From Zingiber officinale (taxonomy: Eukaryota; Streptophyta; Magnoliopsida; Zingiberales; Zingiberaceae), in the NCBI RefSeq assembly GCF_018446385.1, contig NC_055996.1, forward strand, positions 49,584,365 to 49,648,364: a DNA stretch of 64,000 nucleotides, in the 5' to 3' direction. The first letter of the stretch is position 1; every line of letters starts with the position of its first letter. A model generated the notes under the pieces. The model was not told the DNA's origin. It searched no databases and saw only the letters and a program-made list of their open reading frames with translations. Of this stretch, positions 24,241 to 35,696 are shown piece after piece. The position numbers were made by a program, and so were the translations under genes.

Positions 24241-25799
24241 ATTCACAAAAATAGTTTTCAACATATATACATTCGATTAGTTGTCTTTAATTTATATATA
24301 CATCTTGTCTCAACCAAAAACCGGTACATGTGTACATTCACTTAAGTTTATAAACAATTCTATACAATTACTACAAGCTATCCAAACATGACCACAAGTA
24401 GTATCCAATCATGACAACCACAAAAGATGAAACCACAAAATTAAGTTTATAAGACCACAACCATGCAAATTAATCTGTCCTTTTTCTGAATAAATCAAGT
24501 CAGGATCGGATATGAAACAATCTTCACGTACTGGTTCTTTTTCTGCATACCCAGCAATTTCTCCCTAGTATGAAAATAAAATATAGTTAAAGCCATAGAA
24601 AAAAAGAATGGCCAAATAAGCACGAAAAACGTTGCCGCTTCACAATTTCATGAGTAGTCAAGCAAGTGAGCATGAAAAAAGTTTATGAAACTGGTTCATA
24701 TGGCTGTTCCAACCCTTCAAATTCATTTCTTTTGTTAGTTCAAGGCTAATTGTACAAAGTTTGACAAATAGTACAACAGATAAGTTAAAGAAATAAGGTA
24801 ATTGAATTAAATCGTCCTGTGCATGAAATAGAGCAAAAGTGTGCAGTGGACAAGGACTGAAACCAGGATTGGCAAAAACGTTTTAGCAAGCAGATGAAGT
24901 TGAATCCAACACATACCAAGTACGCATGAGCTATACATAATCTAATATGATAACACCACCCTGCTTAAGTCAAGGTGAAGCCTTACACGGAATAAACCAA
25001 CAATCCCTGTAGCTAGTAACAGCAAATAAAGGAGGGCAGAATACATTGGGAAGCAAAAAGCAGTCAGATCCGAGCAACTCTAGGTAAGTCTAGATAGTTG
25101 ATGTATCTTGCATATAGTGATTGCTAAATTGGTTTGGTTTGGTTTGCCATAAGTAAGTCCAAACAACTATGTGAATGAACTTGGTCATTGTGATTCTCAA
25201 CAAAGTGTAAGTTATTTCCATCCAACTTTAACTCATTCCGACCATTCATCATGTCCAACAAATTGCAAATTTCAAATATTTTCAATTATTGTTTGATTGA
25301 GAAACCATTTTCATTCCCAAAGAAAATAAGAATCTCAATACTATTAATTAAATTGGTCTTGCTCCTGCATTTCCCCCATGTATTATCATGTTCATAAATC
25401 AGGTAAATGCTCAAAATATTTATCTAGCTCACCTCCTTTACGTGTAAATCCTAGTCTGCAGAAAACTGTCCATTAAGAAAGGAAACAATTCATGATGCTC
25501 AAAGTTAATCAGTTCATCATAATCTGACAAGTGTGTTAGTCCTACAGAAATGTGTTTACCAGCAAATGATATATATGTTTGAACATCTCAAAATCTTAAG
25601 ATGTTGAAAAACATTTCATGCATTCCAGTATAAGAATAATAATAAAATAGAGATGTTCTACCTGGATGTCCTACACACTAAAGTTTTAATAATCATGATG
25701 TTTCCAGGGGCATATCTGTTAGGATCAGATTATGTAATTTGCATTATATGCAAATACTTTCCGAATAGATCAAGTCATTGTATGATTTTAAATACCTAG

Positions 25800-26215
25800 T
25801 CATAAATATAGTCTTGTATGCATTCTGTCCACTCGGAACGCACTTCATCAATTTCTTCTCTAGAGTACTGGGGTTTGATGAACTGTGAACAAAGACATAG
25901 ATTAGATTAGTAAAAAACAATCAAAAGATGATAAGTGCAAAATGATAAACACACAAATATTTGAGAAGATTGAGAATTGAATGTCAAATATTACTATTGA
26001 TCGAATTGAATCTCTCTCGATAGTTTTCAATTCTTCAATAATATCTCTCATATATCTCATCACATAAAAATCACACTGTTTCGCATCTGGTTGGCGAGGA
26101 CCCTATGTTAAAAACAAATTGTAAATGTCTAATATACATGTTTAATTGTTTATAATTTAATCATAAGTAGACATGCATACCTTTACTACTTCCCATGTAA
26201 CATGTTTTTTCCCTT
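25800..26215 (-). pseudogene. Ulp1-like (C48) protease C-terminal exons
   Basis: Three minus-strand exons with good splice sites can be read: about 26215-26181 (HVTWEVVK), 26102 to about 25995 (starting GPRQPDAKQCDFYVMRYM, then RDIIEELK), and about 25878-25800 (starting FIKPQYSREEIDEVRSEW). This is the C-terminal part of the Ulp1/SENP cysteine protease fold: the Gln before the PDAK stretch and the Cys in QCDFYV correspond to the oxyanion Gln and catalytic Cys of the family. The His and Asp of the triad would lie upstream and are missing, where the Argonaute exons now sit. Several plant CACTA and MULE elements encode such proteases, so this is probably a remnant of the parent transposon. Not functional alone. 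Confidence 0.75.
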
Positions 26216-26360
26216 TTTTTGGAACTTGAAACTTTATTATTCTCAACCCAATTACATTTAAACATTGGAACTTGAAACTTTTGATAATGGAATATAGCCT
26301 AGATAAATTGATAGTTTCCTCAAAACAGATAAACCAAAGAACACTTCCAGCAAGACTTAC

Positions 26361-27482
26361 CTATGTTCAAAGACAAGCCCATTTGTGTTGGTCGAAGGCT
26401 TTGATAGTAGCCCCTCCAGCATTCTAAGCCTTCTCCAATGGGTGCCCAATGCCCAAAGCTCGGGGAAAAGAAGGACCGTGCTACCGAAGTATACCTGAAG
26501 CAGAACAAGTTGCAATGAAAATAATATTAACAATAATATAGTACTTGAGAAAATTGTACAGAAAGAAAAGGAAACAGAAGTACTTGGTAGATGGAGACTC
26601 CCTAAGAACAATATCAAGGGCTTGAATGACTTCTTGAGGTGCCTCAATCTGTCAACCAACTAAAAACCTCCTTCAGGTTGTGTATGCTTGTGTTTCCAGC
26701 AAGCTTAATAATCACTCTAAAATCCTTGACCTTCCTGAAGAAGAGGAAAACCACACAATTTTAACAGATACGGTCAACATAAAGCTTCAGTTGAGAAATA
26801 GTACCTTCCATCATTTTCAGGCAGTGAAACCGTGAACTCCTTTGACTTAAAAGGAAAAGTACCAGCTGTATACAGGTTCTTCCTTCCATCATAAGCTGGC
26901 ATTCTCCTTCCCAAGGCTTTATCCTTATGCGCCTTGACAAGCTCAGAGATGATTTTTCTATTGGTAGCTCTGGACACTGATTCAGGCACTATACTCACCT
27001 ACAAATTCAGAACAAGGTATTCTCCATCAAATGGGAAGAACGATGCATAACGAAAGAGAAACATAGAAACTTACATCATAGTGGAAAAGAGTATTGTCGG
27101 CAATCTCGACAAGGAAATGGTTAGCCCTAACTAAGCACGACCTTCCAACGGTGCCGAAATCCGACCGAGCCGGATGCCTCAAACCCTTGCTAGAAGCCGG
27201 AGGCGCCGCCGGCTGAGGAGTCTGCTCCTTCGTGGGCTCGGCGATCGTGGGATGCCGGAGTTCTTCGCCGATAGAAGAGGACGAAGGCGAATCTGCTGCT
27301 GTGGCCAGCGGCGAAGGACAGTACGATGCGGACGGAGTCGTCGACGATTCCTGAGAGCGAGGAGCCGGAGCATATCCGCCCCTTCCTCCGCCGCCACGCG
27401 ATCTGCCGCCGTCAACAGGACCCCGACCGCCCCGTCCACCGCCACGGCGACCACCTCCATATGCTCCTCATTTGCCGGACAT
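26361..27482 (-). pseudogene. Captured Argonaute gene fragment (5' exons)
   Basis: Four minus-strand exons encode the N-terminal part of a plant Argonaute, the small-RNA-guided slicer. Exon A, 27482-27075: MSGK, a TGA (27468-27470), then a Gly/Arg-rich stretch and RANHFLVEIADNTLFHYD. Exon B, 26998-26805: starts VSIVPESVS and contains MPAYDGRKNLYTAG. Exon C, 26734-26584: APQEVIQALDIVLRE, with one frameshift before it. Exon D, 26494-26361: RSFFSPSF through [19 protein letters not shown]. These are the ArgoN domain and linker 1; PAZ, MID and PIWI are absent. Introns have GT..AG borders. The motifs fit the AGO1/5/10 clade; the exact paralogue is uncertain. The CT-rich 27490-27830 upstream resembles an Argonaute 5' UTR, so promoter or leader DNA may have been captured too. 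The stop at codon 5 (possibly CGA to TGA) and the shift in exon C make it a pseudogene. Confidence 0.88.
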
Positions 27483-27824
27483 TGCGAGAGACAGGGCTCA
27501 TATGGGAGAAGGAGTAGCAACAAACCAAAAGATGTTGGTGAGAGTCTGCGAGAGAGGTTTAGCCAGAGAGGAGTTTTGAGGAGAGGGGTTCGTGCAAAGG
27601 GGTGGAAGGCAAAAACGTGTGAGGAGTGGAGAAGATTGTGTGAGGAGATCGGGAAGAGGAGATTGTGTGAGGAGAGGGAACATGAAGAGATCGCGGGATG
27701 AGGAGAGGAGAAAGACACAGTTGCCTAGGGTTCCCGAAGACTAAGGGGAGGGAAAACACGCGCCAAAATATATTTCGGAGAGGGGAAGACATTAAACCAG
27801 GGCAATGGAACAAAAGAATTAGGT

Positions 27825-28080
27825 TTACAACGGTTTACAAAACTGTAGTCGTATCCTCTAAAAAATGCGCTTAAAAACAACGGTTTTAGAAAACCGTTGT
27901 AAAATGTGTTGTTGATTAGAAAACAATTCGCTCAACGACAACGGTTTTTACAAAAACCGTTGTCTTTTGTTTTTCTTTAGAGCTAAAAGACAACGGTTTT
28001 GTCAAAAACCGTTGTCTTTTGTCAAATTAACAACAGTTCCCTCAAAAACCGTTGTCTTTATAGTGTTGTCTTTTAACAAA
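27825..28080. repeat. Right subterminal repeats of CACTA element D
   Basis: At least six direct and inverted copies of AACGGTTTT..AAAACCGTTGT are packed into 27825-28080, for example at 27878-27900, 27935-27962 and 27980-28018. They mirror the left array. Confidence 0.85.
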
Positions 28081-28092
28081 TTTGTTGTAGTG

Positions 28093-29069
28093 TCAAATTT
28101 TGCTACTTTAAATTTAAAAAATTATCAAGGGTAAAATTAGATTACAGATTCCATAAGGGGCAAATCAGAAAAGTAATAAAAAAAGTACATTTCAATTTTT
28201 TTTTTTTTGATTAATCCAATAGGTAGAAATTTATATTTGATTTCAAAATCATGTTAAAATTAAATCTTTATACATGTTTTAATTTTAATTTACTTTAATA
28301 TTTTTTTTCTTAAAATTATCTAACTTTTCATATAACTTTTTTGTATCATTTCTTTTCAAAATTAATTAGATCTTGATTTTTTTTGAGAAAAAAGATTTTA
28401 TTACTTATCTTTAGAATTTTTTTTGAAATTGTACTACTTTTAATTAATTTTCTATAAATATTTTTACCAAACTATTAATTTTTTATATTAAAAATTCTCC
28501 AAAAGTCAATCTTCAAAAAATTATTTTTTTAAAGATATAATTTCTGTTTTACATAATAAGAACAAGTTGCAAAAATTTTCGAGCTTAAAATCTATTTATT
28601 AAGAATTCTTTTTAAAAATACATCTCTTTATAAATAATAATTTATTACTGCTTATATTAATTTTATTAATTTGTGAAAATTCTATTACTATTTTAAATAA
28701 GTATGTTTAATAGCTACAAAAATTTTCAAAATTTTTCAATGATTCAAAATAATTTTAAAATTATTTTTTTTAAAATTGACTTTTAAATCACAAAAAAAAA
28801 CAATTTTTTGAAGAATAATTCCCAGAATTTTTTTAAGTGTTAGTCATTATTTCTTTAACCCTTAAAATTTTTACTTCTATTTTTAATATGATCAAAGGGA
28901 AAGAATTATAGATTAAATCTAGGAGAGTTACATTTTACTTTGAGTATTAAATATTTTAATTTTGCATAATTATTAATTGCATAGCATGATTATTAATTAC
29001 AATTATTTTACTATTTTTTTGTTTGTTTTACCCTAACTTAACTTGAATTGCTCACATCAAAAAAAGAAG
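28093..29069 (+). other. AT-rich internal tail of SIRE relic A
   Basis: About 1 kb of A/T-rich sequence with homopolymer runs and no coding potential. It resembles the AT-rich stretch before the 3' LTR of element J (62460-62780). The first 100 bases may continue the gag coiled-coil part. Confidence 0.5.
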
Positions 29070-29975
29070 GGTTATAAGTACCCGTGGTAGTTTTGATATA
29101 CTTAACAAAATTAAGTTAGGTCCTGTTGTGTTTGATGCATTGTGTCTAAGTGTGCAAGAACTTAGGAGTACAAGAAGTTGAGCGAAAGACGCAGTGAACG
29201 AGAAAGATGGTACGGGAAAGGAGCCGATGGACTCGGTACATCCAAGGGATGAGGAGCTATGGAAGAGTACACCGGTGGATGAGAAGTGCGTGCACGATGT
29301 TCGAGGGATGAGAAGCTAGGAAGGAAGCTTGCTCGAGGAGAAGGTCGTAGATGTGTTCAAGTGAGCTCAACTCCGGTTAACCGGAGCATCACCTACGTGA
29401 AGAAGATCAACTAAGGAGCTGATCTGTCTCAGTGAAGGAAGCTTCAATGGTATGGAAGGCGCCTTCGATGAATAGTATCGAAGGCGCCTTCTAGCCTGTT
29501 AGAGGCGCCTTCAATAGTCGTTCATCGAAGATAAACTTTTATCTTCGGCAGATAAAACTTATCATGTTGGAGGCACCTTGGACCTACTTGACGGTACCTT
29601 CAAGCAATATATAGGATTTTCCAGGGGGTATAAAAAGTCCCCAGAATCTAGGGATTAAACAACAACTTGAGTATTCAATTCCTAGTTTATTTATGAGCTG
29701 TCAAAGAGTGTAAGAAGCTTATCCGTCTTCAACTAAGAAGATTTTTATTGAGCTTTCAATCGTCTTGAATTAACAACCACCTAGATTCTAACTATGTAAC
29801 TATTGTGCCTCTTTTCTTTTAATTTGATTTCATTTCCTTAATGTTAATTATCTATTGCTACTTAATCTAATTGTGCATCCTTGCTAAGTTTGAAAAGCAA
29901 GAGATTGTTTTTATTCTAAATTTGATCATAGGCTATTCATCCCCCCTCTAGCCGGTCGCACTGGGGCAAGCAATA
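29070..29975 (+). repeat. 3' LTR of SIRE relic A
   Basis: The segment shares TTAAGTTAGGTCCTG and TGTCTAAGTGTGCA with the (reverse) LTRs of element H. It ends in the CCCCCCTCTAGCC stretch typical of SIRE/Maximus LTR ends. It has its own GC palindrome family (AAGGCGCCTT at about 29457, 29483 and 29503) upstream of a TATAAAAAG box (about 29629-29637). Both ends are approximate. Confidence 0.65.
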
Positions 29976-30293
29976 GATGGAACATGAAAGATATTACCCA
30001 TATGAAAAGTGTGATTGAATAAATGAATGTATGTGTTTCCAAGATTAACAATTTGCAAACCAAAATCATTGCCTACTTGAACTATATCTGAGTTATTATA
30101 TGACCTTACATCTATAAGGATATTATAATCTAATATGACATGATGAGTTATTCCAGTATCAATATATCTTTCAGTAAATAAAAACTCTAGTGGTTTACCA
30201 CAAGAATTAAACAGAAAGACTTAACAGATTTTGTCAACTAATTGTGGATCTCAAAGTTGAAATCACCTTGATCAGATTGTCTACACTACAACA
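29976..30293 (-). pseudogene. Copia relic E: protease / pre-integrase fragment
   Basis: Read on the minus strand the segment encodes YIDTGITHHVILD, the aspartic-protease-like start of copia pol, followed by VQVGNDFGLQIVNLGN and a HVPS ending. This is the classic gag-pre-integrase order of Ty1/copia elements. It is cut at 30293 by the large CACTA element. Its Gag zinc-knuckle half lies at 46201-46345 on the other side, which fits one minus-strand copia element split by the insertion. Confidence 0.7.
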
Positions 30294-30309
30294 AAAATCA
30301 CTTTTCGCA

Positions 30310-30560
30310 ATGCGCTATTAACAGCGTACATTAAAAACATGCCGTTAATAGTATTATTAACGGTGTGCATGTTGATGTGCGCTGTTAATAGTATGAATTT
30401 TGAAATAAAAAAAGGTATTAATAACGCGCATTAAAAGCACGCCGTTAATAATATATTATTAACAGCATGCATTTTAATGTATGCTGCGAATAGTTAATAA
30501 TAATAACAACGTGCAAAAGTAGCATGCTGTTAATATGATAAGTTATTATTAACAGCGTAA
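30310..30560. repeat. Left subterminal repeats of CACTA element F
   Basis: Alternating direct and inverted copies of TATTAACGGCGTGCA-like units occur (for example 30326-30350, 30357-30372, 30438-30452, 30467-30490 and 30520-30560), likely binding sites for the element's own protein. Confidence 0.75.
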
Positions 30561-33095
30561 GAAACAGTAATATAATCAAATTTATATTTTTTTACCTTGC
30601 GTAATATTAATTCCACTTTCTCATAATTATTTTTTTCCTTTTATTCTTTAATTTCCGATTCCCAAACTCTTCCCAAACTCTTCGCACATCCCGTGCCGCA
30701 CGCCCGTCAAACTTCCTCCCGAAAGAGGTTTCTCCCGCCGTCCCTCCTCATCGAGACCTTCTCTCCCACACCATCGAAGCCTTCTCTCCCACACTATCGA
30801 GACCTCGCCGCCTCCTCATCTCGGTAGCCAGCGATTCTGCCGCTTCCTCATCTCTGCAGCGCCTCCTCATCTTCGCATCCACTCCCTCAAGAAATCTTCG
30901 CCGTCTCAAGATCGCCGTCTCTCATCATCTCTGCAAAGACTCCAAATCTCTCCCTGCCGCATCATCGATAAATCGTCGCTGCCTCCCCACCTCCATAGGC
31001 CATGCCCTTTGTCGCCTCCTCATCTCCACAGCTGCCCCTAGACCTATTCCTTGCCTCAAGATATATTGTGGTAACTTATATTCTTGTAAATGTTTTGTGT
31101 TTAAATTTTCTCTAAATTTATGGGCACAATTATGTGTTTGGTTTTGCTTTTCCTTTTGGATGCCTGGAATTTTTTTTTCTGTTTGGTTCTACTTTTCCAT
31201 TGTTTTCGTTCTTAGTAAGTTCTTCCTCGGACATTAGTATTTACTTACGGATGCAAGAAGTGCTCAAAGAGATAGCCTCTTCAAAAAGCAAACTTTATAA
31301 TTGTTCAAGAGAGAACAAGATATCTTTCAATTAGCAATGGTCCAAATCTCCCTTTATTTAATCATATTAATAAATATGATATTCATTACTTAATCATAAT
31401 ATATTATGTGCTAAAACCTAATTTTAATAAAAAAAATTTTCTTCTCATTTATTTAGAAGCATCATGTGTAACTTCATGTGCAATAATTTTCCTATGTTTC
31501 TGATTTATTTTTATTTTGCTTCATGAGATGCTATAGATGATACCACTTATGTCACTTAATTTGTTTTCAGTATTTTATATTTTAATCAAATTCAAAAAAT
31601 TCTTAATTACATTGTATTTTCATGCATTAATCTTAGCAAAAAATATTTGTCAATTTGTATATATGCTTGCGTAGTTGTAACTGCATTATTTATCAATTGT
31701 GTCAATATTACTTTAACATGACAGTAAATACAATATTGAAATTTAATGTTTTCTTAGTTTAAAAAATAATGATGTAGGAATCAGTTTTTATATTTAAGTT
31801 TTTGTATTGATTAAGTAATGTTTTGTTTATAAAAATGTTAGGAATATTTTGGGAAAGAAAATTATGGATAAGGAATGGATGCATCTCCCTTCAAGGCTTG
31901 TACCAGAGTATGAAGAAGGGGTAAAAAAAATTATTGCACAAGCTAGGGACTATGCAAAAACACGTGAAGTAATCTTATGTCCTTGAAAGCGTTGTAAAAA
32001 TAAGAAGTATATGAAATTTGACCAAGTGTACGACCACTTAATTATTAAGGGGTTCGATCCTACTTACACTACTTGGGTCTTCCATGGTGAAACTAATAAC
32101 TCACAATCTCAAGGTGAAGATAGTCCAAGAGGAGTTCAGAAAGAGGATGAAAGTAGAGAGACATATAACTTATATAAGGATATTTTTGTGTCGGAAGAAA
32201 TGGTTGGACACACTATATCTGAGGCAAAAGCTTATGAGTTTGTTGATTTATTAGAAGATGCAGAAACTCCTCTTTTTCCTGGTTGTACAACTTACACTAA
32301 ATTATCGGCAGTTGTCACACTATATAATTACAAGTCTACTAATGGTCACACAGACACTAGTTTCAATGAGCTCCTTACGATCTTAGTTGACATGCTTCTA
32401 GAAAATAACACACTTCAAGAAACTGTTTACGCGATGAGAAAGTTATTGAAACCATTTGATTTAGGATATGAGAAGATTCATGCTTGCCCAAATGATTGCT
32501 GTTTATTTAGAAAGGAGCTTAAAGATCTGGACTCGTGTCCAAAATGTGGTTCCTCAAGATGGAAGATAGACAAAGTCACCACCAAAGTTTGTAAAGGAGT
32601 TCCTGAAAAGGTCCTACGATATTTTCCAGTGATACCAAGATTGAAAATGAAGTTTAAATCAAAAGAAAAGGCTGAAGAGTTGATTTGGCACTCGAACCAC
32701 AAAAGTCAAGAGCATATGATGCGTCATCCAGTCGATTCAGTAGCTTGGGATACAATAGAGCATAAGTGGCTAGATTTTGCATTTGATCCTAGAAATCTCC
32801 ACCTTGGTCTTGCAACCGATGGATTCAACCCTTTTGGCAACCTTAGTTCTAAATATAGTTGTTGGCCCATTATTTTGGTCAATTATAACCTTCCTCCATT
32901 GATGTGCATGGTAAAGGAAAATCTTATGCTAACTGTAATGCCCGCCCTCCCCTCCTGCTAAGTGGAGGCGGGGTTACCTTCTATTATACATAACGTACGT
33001 ACAAAATAGTTTTTATGATTTTTCTTTTTAAAACAGCGGAAGTAATTGTTCATTTAAATCACAACTAATCATACCAATATGCCCAGCATAGTTAT

Positions 33096-34134
33096 TGTAG
33101 GACCGTTGGGCCGGCTAGGAGGGGGTTGTTGGATATCCTACTAACACAAAAAGGAAAACAAACCCTCCTCGAACTCTTTAGGCTAACACTTGCATAATTA
33201 AGTTAAGCAGATAAATTAAAAGCATAAAGAAAAGCGAGGCACAAAAGATTTACTTGGTTACAACCGATGTGGTTGTTAATCCAAGGAAGATTAAGCTCAA
33301 TAAAACTCCTTCAGGCGGAGAAGCCTCGTACAGCGTTGAAGTGCAGAAAATAGAAGCTTAGACTAAAAGAGAGTGTGCAAGCACTGGATTTACAATCAGT
33401 GAGTTCTATTTAAGCTTCTGGACCAAGGCTATATTTATAGTCTTGGTCCGGGCGCCTGGAAGGGTTCCGGGCGCCCTGGGGGGATAAATTTTATCCCCCA
33501 ACGGTCGGATCGAGTCAAAACTCGATCCTGTTGAAAAGTCGATTCCAGGCTCCCGGAAGGGTTCCGGGCGCCCCGGTCGGTTCCGGGCGCCCGGAGCCCT
33601 AATGTCAACATAAGTTGACTTTTCGACTCCGGTTCAACTCGTCTCAGTTCGGCTCGTCTTGGTCCGGGTCTGTTCGCTCCGGCTCCGCTAGCTTGGGTGA
33701 TCTCTGCCATCCGGAATAGGGCTCACCCGAACTCATCTTCCGGTCATCTCGAGCGTGCTTCCTTCCGGCTTCTCGTCCCTCGGAATTGCCGTGTGTTCCT
33801 TCTCGTCCACCAGGGTATTCATCCGCAGACTTCGTCCCTCGGTCGCACCCCGTGCCGACCTTCGCGCTAGCTGCGTCTCTTGCTCCCCGAGCAATCTTCC
33901 GCTCTGGCTTTCGTACCTCGGAACCACGGCGCGCACTTCCTTCTCGTCCGCCGGTGTACTCTTCCGCAGCACCTCGTCCCTCGGACGCACAGCGTGCCGT
34001 CCTTCTCGCTAGCTGCGTCTTCCGCTCGAGTACCTGTGCTCCTAAGCTCCTGCACACTTAGACACAAGGTTAGAAACAACGCAGGACCTAACTTAACTTG
34101 TTGATTACACTAAAAAAACCTTGGGGTTCCAACA
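33096..34134 (-). repeat. 3' LTR of SIRE element H
   Basis: The 1039-bp LTR starts (minus) TGTTGGAACCCCAAGG and ends ..GGTCCTACA. It contains GGGCGCCCGG-type palindromes at about 33447-33600. ORFs in both strands of the GC-rich part (33435-34104) are by-products of composition and are repeated in the other LTR. Confidence 0.9.
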
Positions 34135-34599
34135 ATCTCCCCCTTTTTGGTGTGATCAACCCAAGTTAAGCTAGGGTCAAAAATAGATATGAAATTAAAC
34201 AGTTTATTGCAATAACATGCAACATGATAGATAAAATTAAATTTTAACAGAATTAAATTTCAATTTTCTCTACCTCCCCCTAGACTTATACTTTCTCTTC
34301 TCCCCCTTTGATCACAATAAAAATGGGGAACAACTAAAATCTAAGGGTTGACATTAAAAAAATTTGAAAATATATTTCAATAATTTTCAGGGAAATATTT
34401 CTAAGTCAAGACAAATTTCTAAGTCAAGAAAAAAAATTTCAAGTATTCGTCATCAATAATTAAACACTTTCTAAGCCGAAAAATTTATGCAAGAAAATTT
34501 TAAAAAAATTGATAGCATGAAAAAAAAATTTTCTATGCATTTATTTATTTTATACTGATACTTATATCAACAAGTTTTAAATTTCCATTTCAATTTTTC

Positions 34600-35412
34600 T
34601 TAACTTCTCAAATTACACTTTTTCAAAATTAAAGCCACAGATATTAAACATGCAATAATTTGTATCATGTTAATTTCTATTAATTTTTGAATTGCAACTT
34701 CACAAAAATATTCAAATAGCATAGATTCTAACTTGATAAAATTTTTTGATAATATAAAAAATTCTTTCGGCAATGTGTTTGAATGAATATTTTGTAATTT
34801 GTCAGAATTTTTTAACAATAAGAATTTGTAGGAATCTATTAATAATATGTTTCTTAATCCGAAAATATTTTTCGATGAATCAATTTCTAATTCATAAAAC
34901 TTTTTCAATAAAGTAATTTGTAATTCCAAATTTTTAGGACCAAAAAAAGTTTTCGATAATATTTCTAAGTTGCATAATTCTTTCGAAAAACTTCTTTGTG
35001 ATTCACAAAAGTTTTTTAGCAAGGTTTCCAACTTGCAAAATTCTTCTGTTAAGATATTTTGAAATTCGAAGAACTCTTTCGATAATATTTCAAATTTGCA
35101 AGATAAGTTTGACAATTGATTTTCTAATATAAAAAACTCTTTCGATGATTCGCAAAAATTTTCAGGCAATTCTTCGATTGAATCATTCAATTGATCAGAG
35201 GTTCGAGTCCATACCTGACTTACCTTGTCAGTAATTGATTCTCCCCCTATCGAGTTGCTTTCTTCCGAAGATTCTCCCCCTTCATCGATCTCGAGATGTA
35301 CTTCGGTTGTTGTAGTACTTACCTCGATTTCAGACTCTTCTGTCGGTGGCTCGGTGTCTATTGAGGTGTCAGCTTCTAAAGTTCTTCGTAGAGCTGCAAG
35401 AACTTTTCCCAA
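34600..35412 (-). CDS. Repeat-rich coiled-coil frame in element H (gag-derived?)
   Basis: This 270-residue minus-strand frame overlaps the end of the gag start in another frame, so it is probably the shifted continuation of Gag after a deletion. The first 80 residues are Glu/Ser/Thr-rich. Residues about 85-215 are degenerate tandem units of roughly 20 residues with the pattern (K/E)EFxxLExLSKxFF, for example FFILENQLSN, KFEILSKEFFEFQ and EEFCKLETLLKNF. The last 30 residues are hydrophobic (IIACLISVALIL) and could form a membrane helix. I do not recognise the family. It could instead be decayed AT-rich DNA that stays open by chance, but 270 codons without a stop argues against that. Confidence 0.45.
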   Translation of the reverse strand: MGKVLAALRRTLEADTSIDTEPPTEESEIEVSTTTTEVHLEIDEGGESSEESNSIGGESITDKVSQVWTRTSDQLNDSIEELPENFCESSKEFFILENQLSNLSCKFEILSKEFFEFQNILTEEFCKLETLLKNFCESQRSFSKELCNLEILSKTFFGPKNLELQITLLKKFYELEIDSSKNIFGLRNILLIDSYKFLLLKNSDKLQNIHSNTLPKEFFILSKNFIKLESMLFEYFCEVAIQKLIEINMIQIIACLISVALILKKCNLRS

Positions 35413-35696
35413 AGTTCTTTTGCGCTTTCATAATCTGCGACCTTTTTGAAATCTTCCTTTGGTATTACATTCAGAAGATAATATTTTGCTCGCCCATTTG
35501 CCATAGACTCCTCACGTTGCTTTTCGTTCCAGAGGCGTAGATCGAGTCCTTCTCCGTTCGTGTTCTTTGGTTCTTCATAACCAAATTTCATTATTAAAGA
35601 AATATCAGAATCTGAGTTAAGGTATACCTCCATGTTTTGTTTCCAGATGGAAAACTCCCCCTCGAATGCAGGTGGGTAGTCGCTAGCTCCGGCCAT
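35376..35696 (-). pseudogene. Gag N-terminus of SIRE element H, truncated
   Basis: MAGASDYPPAFEGEFSIWKQ begins the N-terminal domain of copia Gag (DUF4219/UBN2 type; compare TTRPPLFTGDDFGY in element J). It runs through AKELWEKFLQLYEEL and stops after 106 residues. The start lies 47 bases after the primer-binding site on the minus strand. The rest of the UBN2 domain and the zinc knuckle are absent. Confidence 0.75.

Larger units (their letters stand above)
23814..28092 (-). mobile_element. Non-autonomous CACTA element D carrying Argonaute and Ulp1 pieces
   Basis: The element has inverted termini CACTACAACAAAAAC (23814) and TTTGTTGTAGTG (ending 28092), with a 3-bp TSD TCA on both sides (23811-23813 and 28093-28095). 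Both ends hold many copies of a palindromic AACGG..CCGTTGT motif. The internal 3.6 kb lacks TNP2 but holds, on the minus strand, the first four exons of an Argonaute gene and then the last exons of a Ulp1-like (C48) protease. The terminus is nearly identical to that of the large CACTA element F, so the same transposase might act on both. The stretch 24190-25800 contains no confident gene; a possible exon around 24470-24570 (minus, GEIAGYAEKEPVREDC) is unrecognised. Confidence 0.85.
12257..29975 (+). mobile_element. Old SIRE-type copia relic A, host of three insertions
   Basis: Pieces of one plus-strand element can be followed across the insertions: a gag fragment at 12258-12471, its continuation at 23328-23813, an AT-rich internal tail at 28096-29069, and an LTR at about 29070-29975. 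The gag zinc knuckle is cut exactly at the AAAGG target duplication of the solo LTR. The later part is cut at the TCA duplication of the small CACTA element. The 5' LTR and most of pol are absent. Confidence 0.75.

Noticed and set aside
26361..26494. Frameshift in Argonaute exon D
   Set aside because: I first read an extra base near GGCTTAGAATGC; rereading shows the exon is open throughout. Only the shift in exon C and the codon-5 stop remain.
27179..27718. 175-179 residue ORFs on both strands over the Argonaute first exon
   Set aside because: Arg-rich, off-frame shadows of the GC-rich Gly/Arg coding exon; the true reading is the frame starting at 27482 on the minus strand.
33435..34104. Cluster of 60-137 residue ORFs in both strands, repeated at 36070-36763
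   Set aside because: All lie in the GC-rich part of element H LTRs and recur in both; composition-driven.
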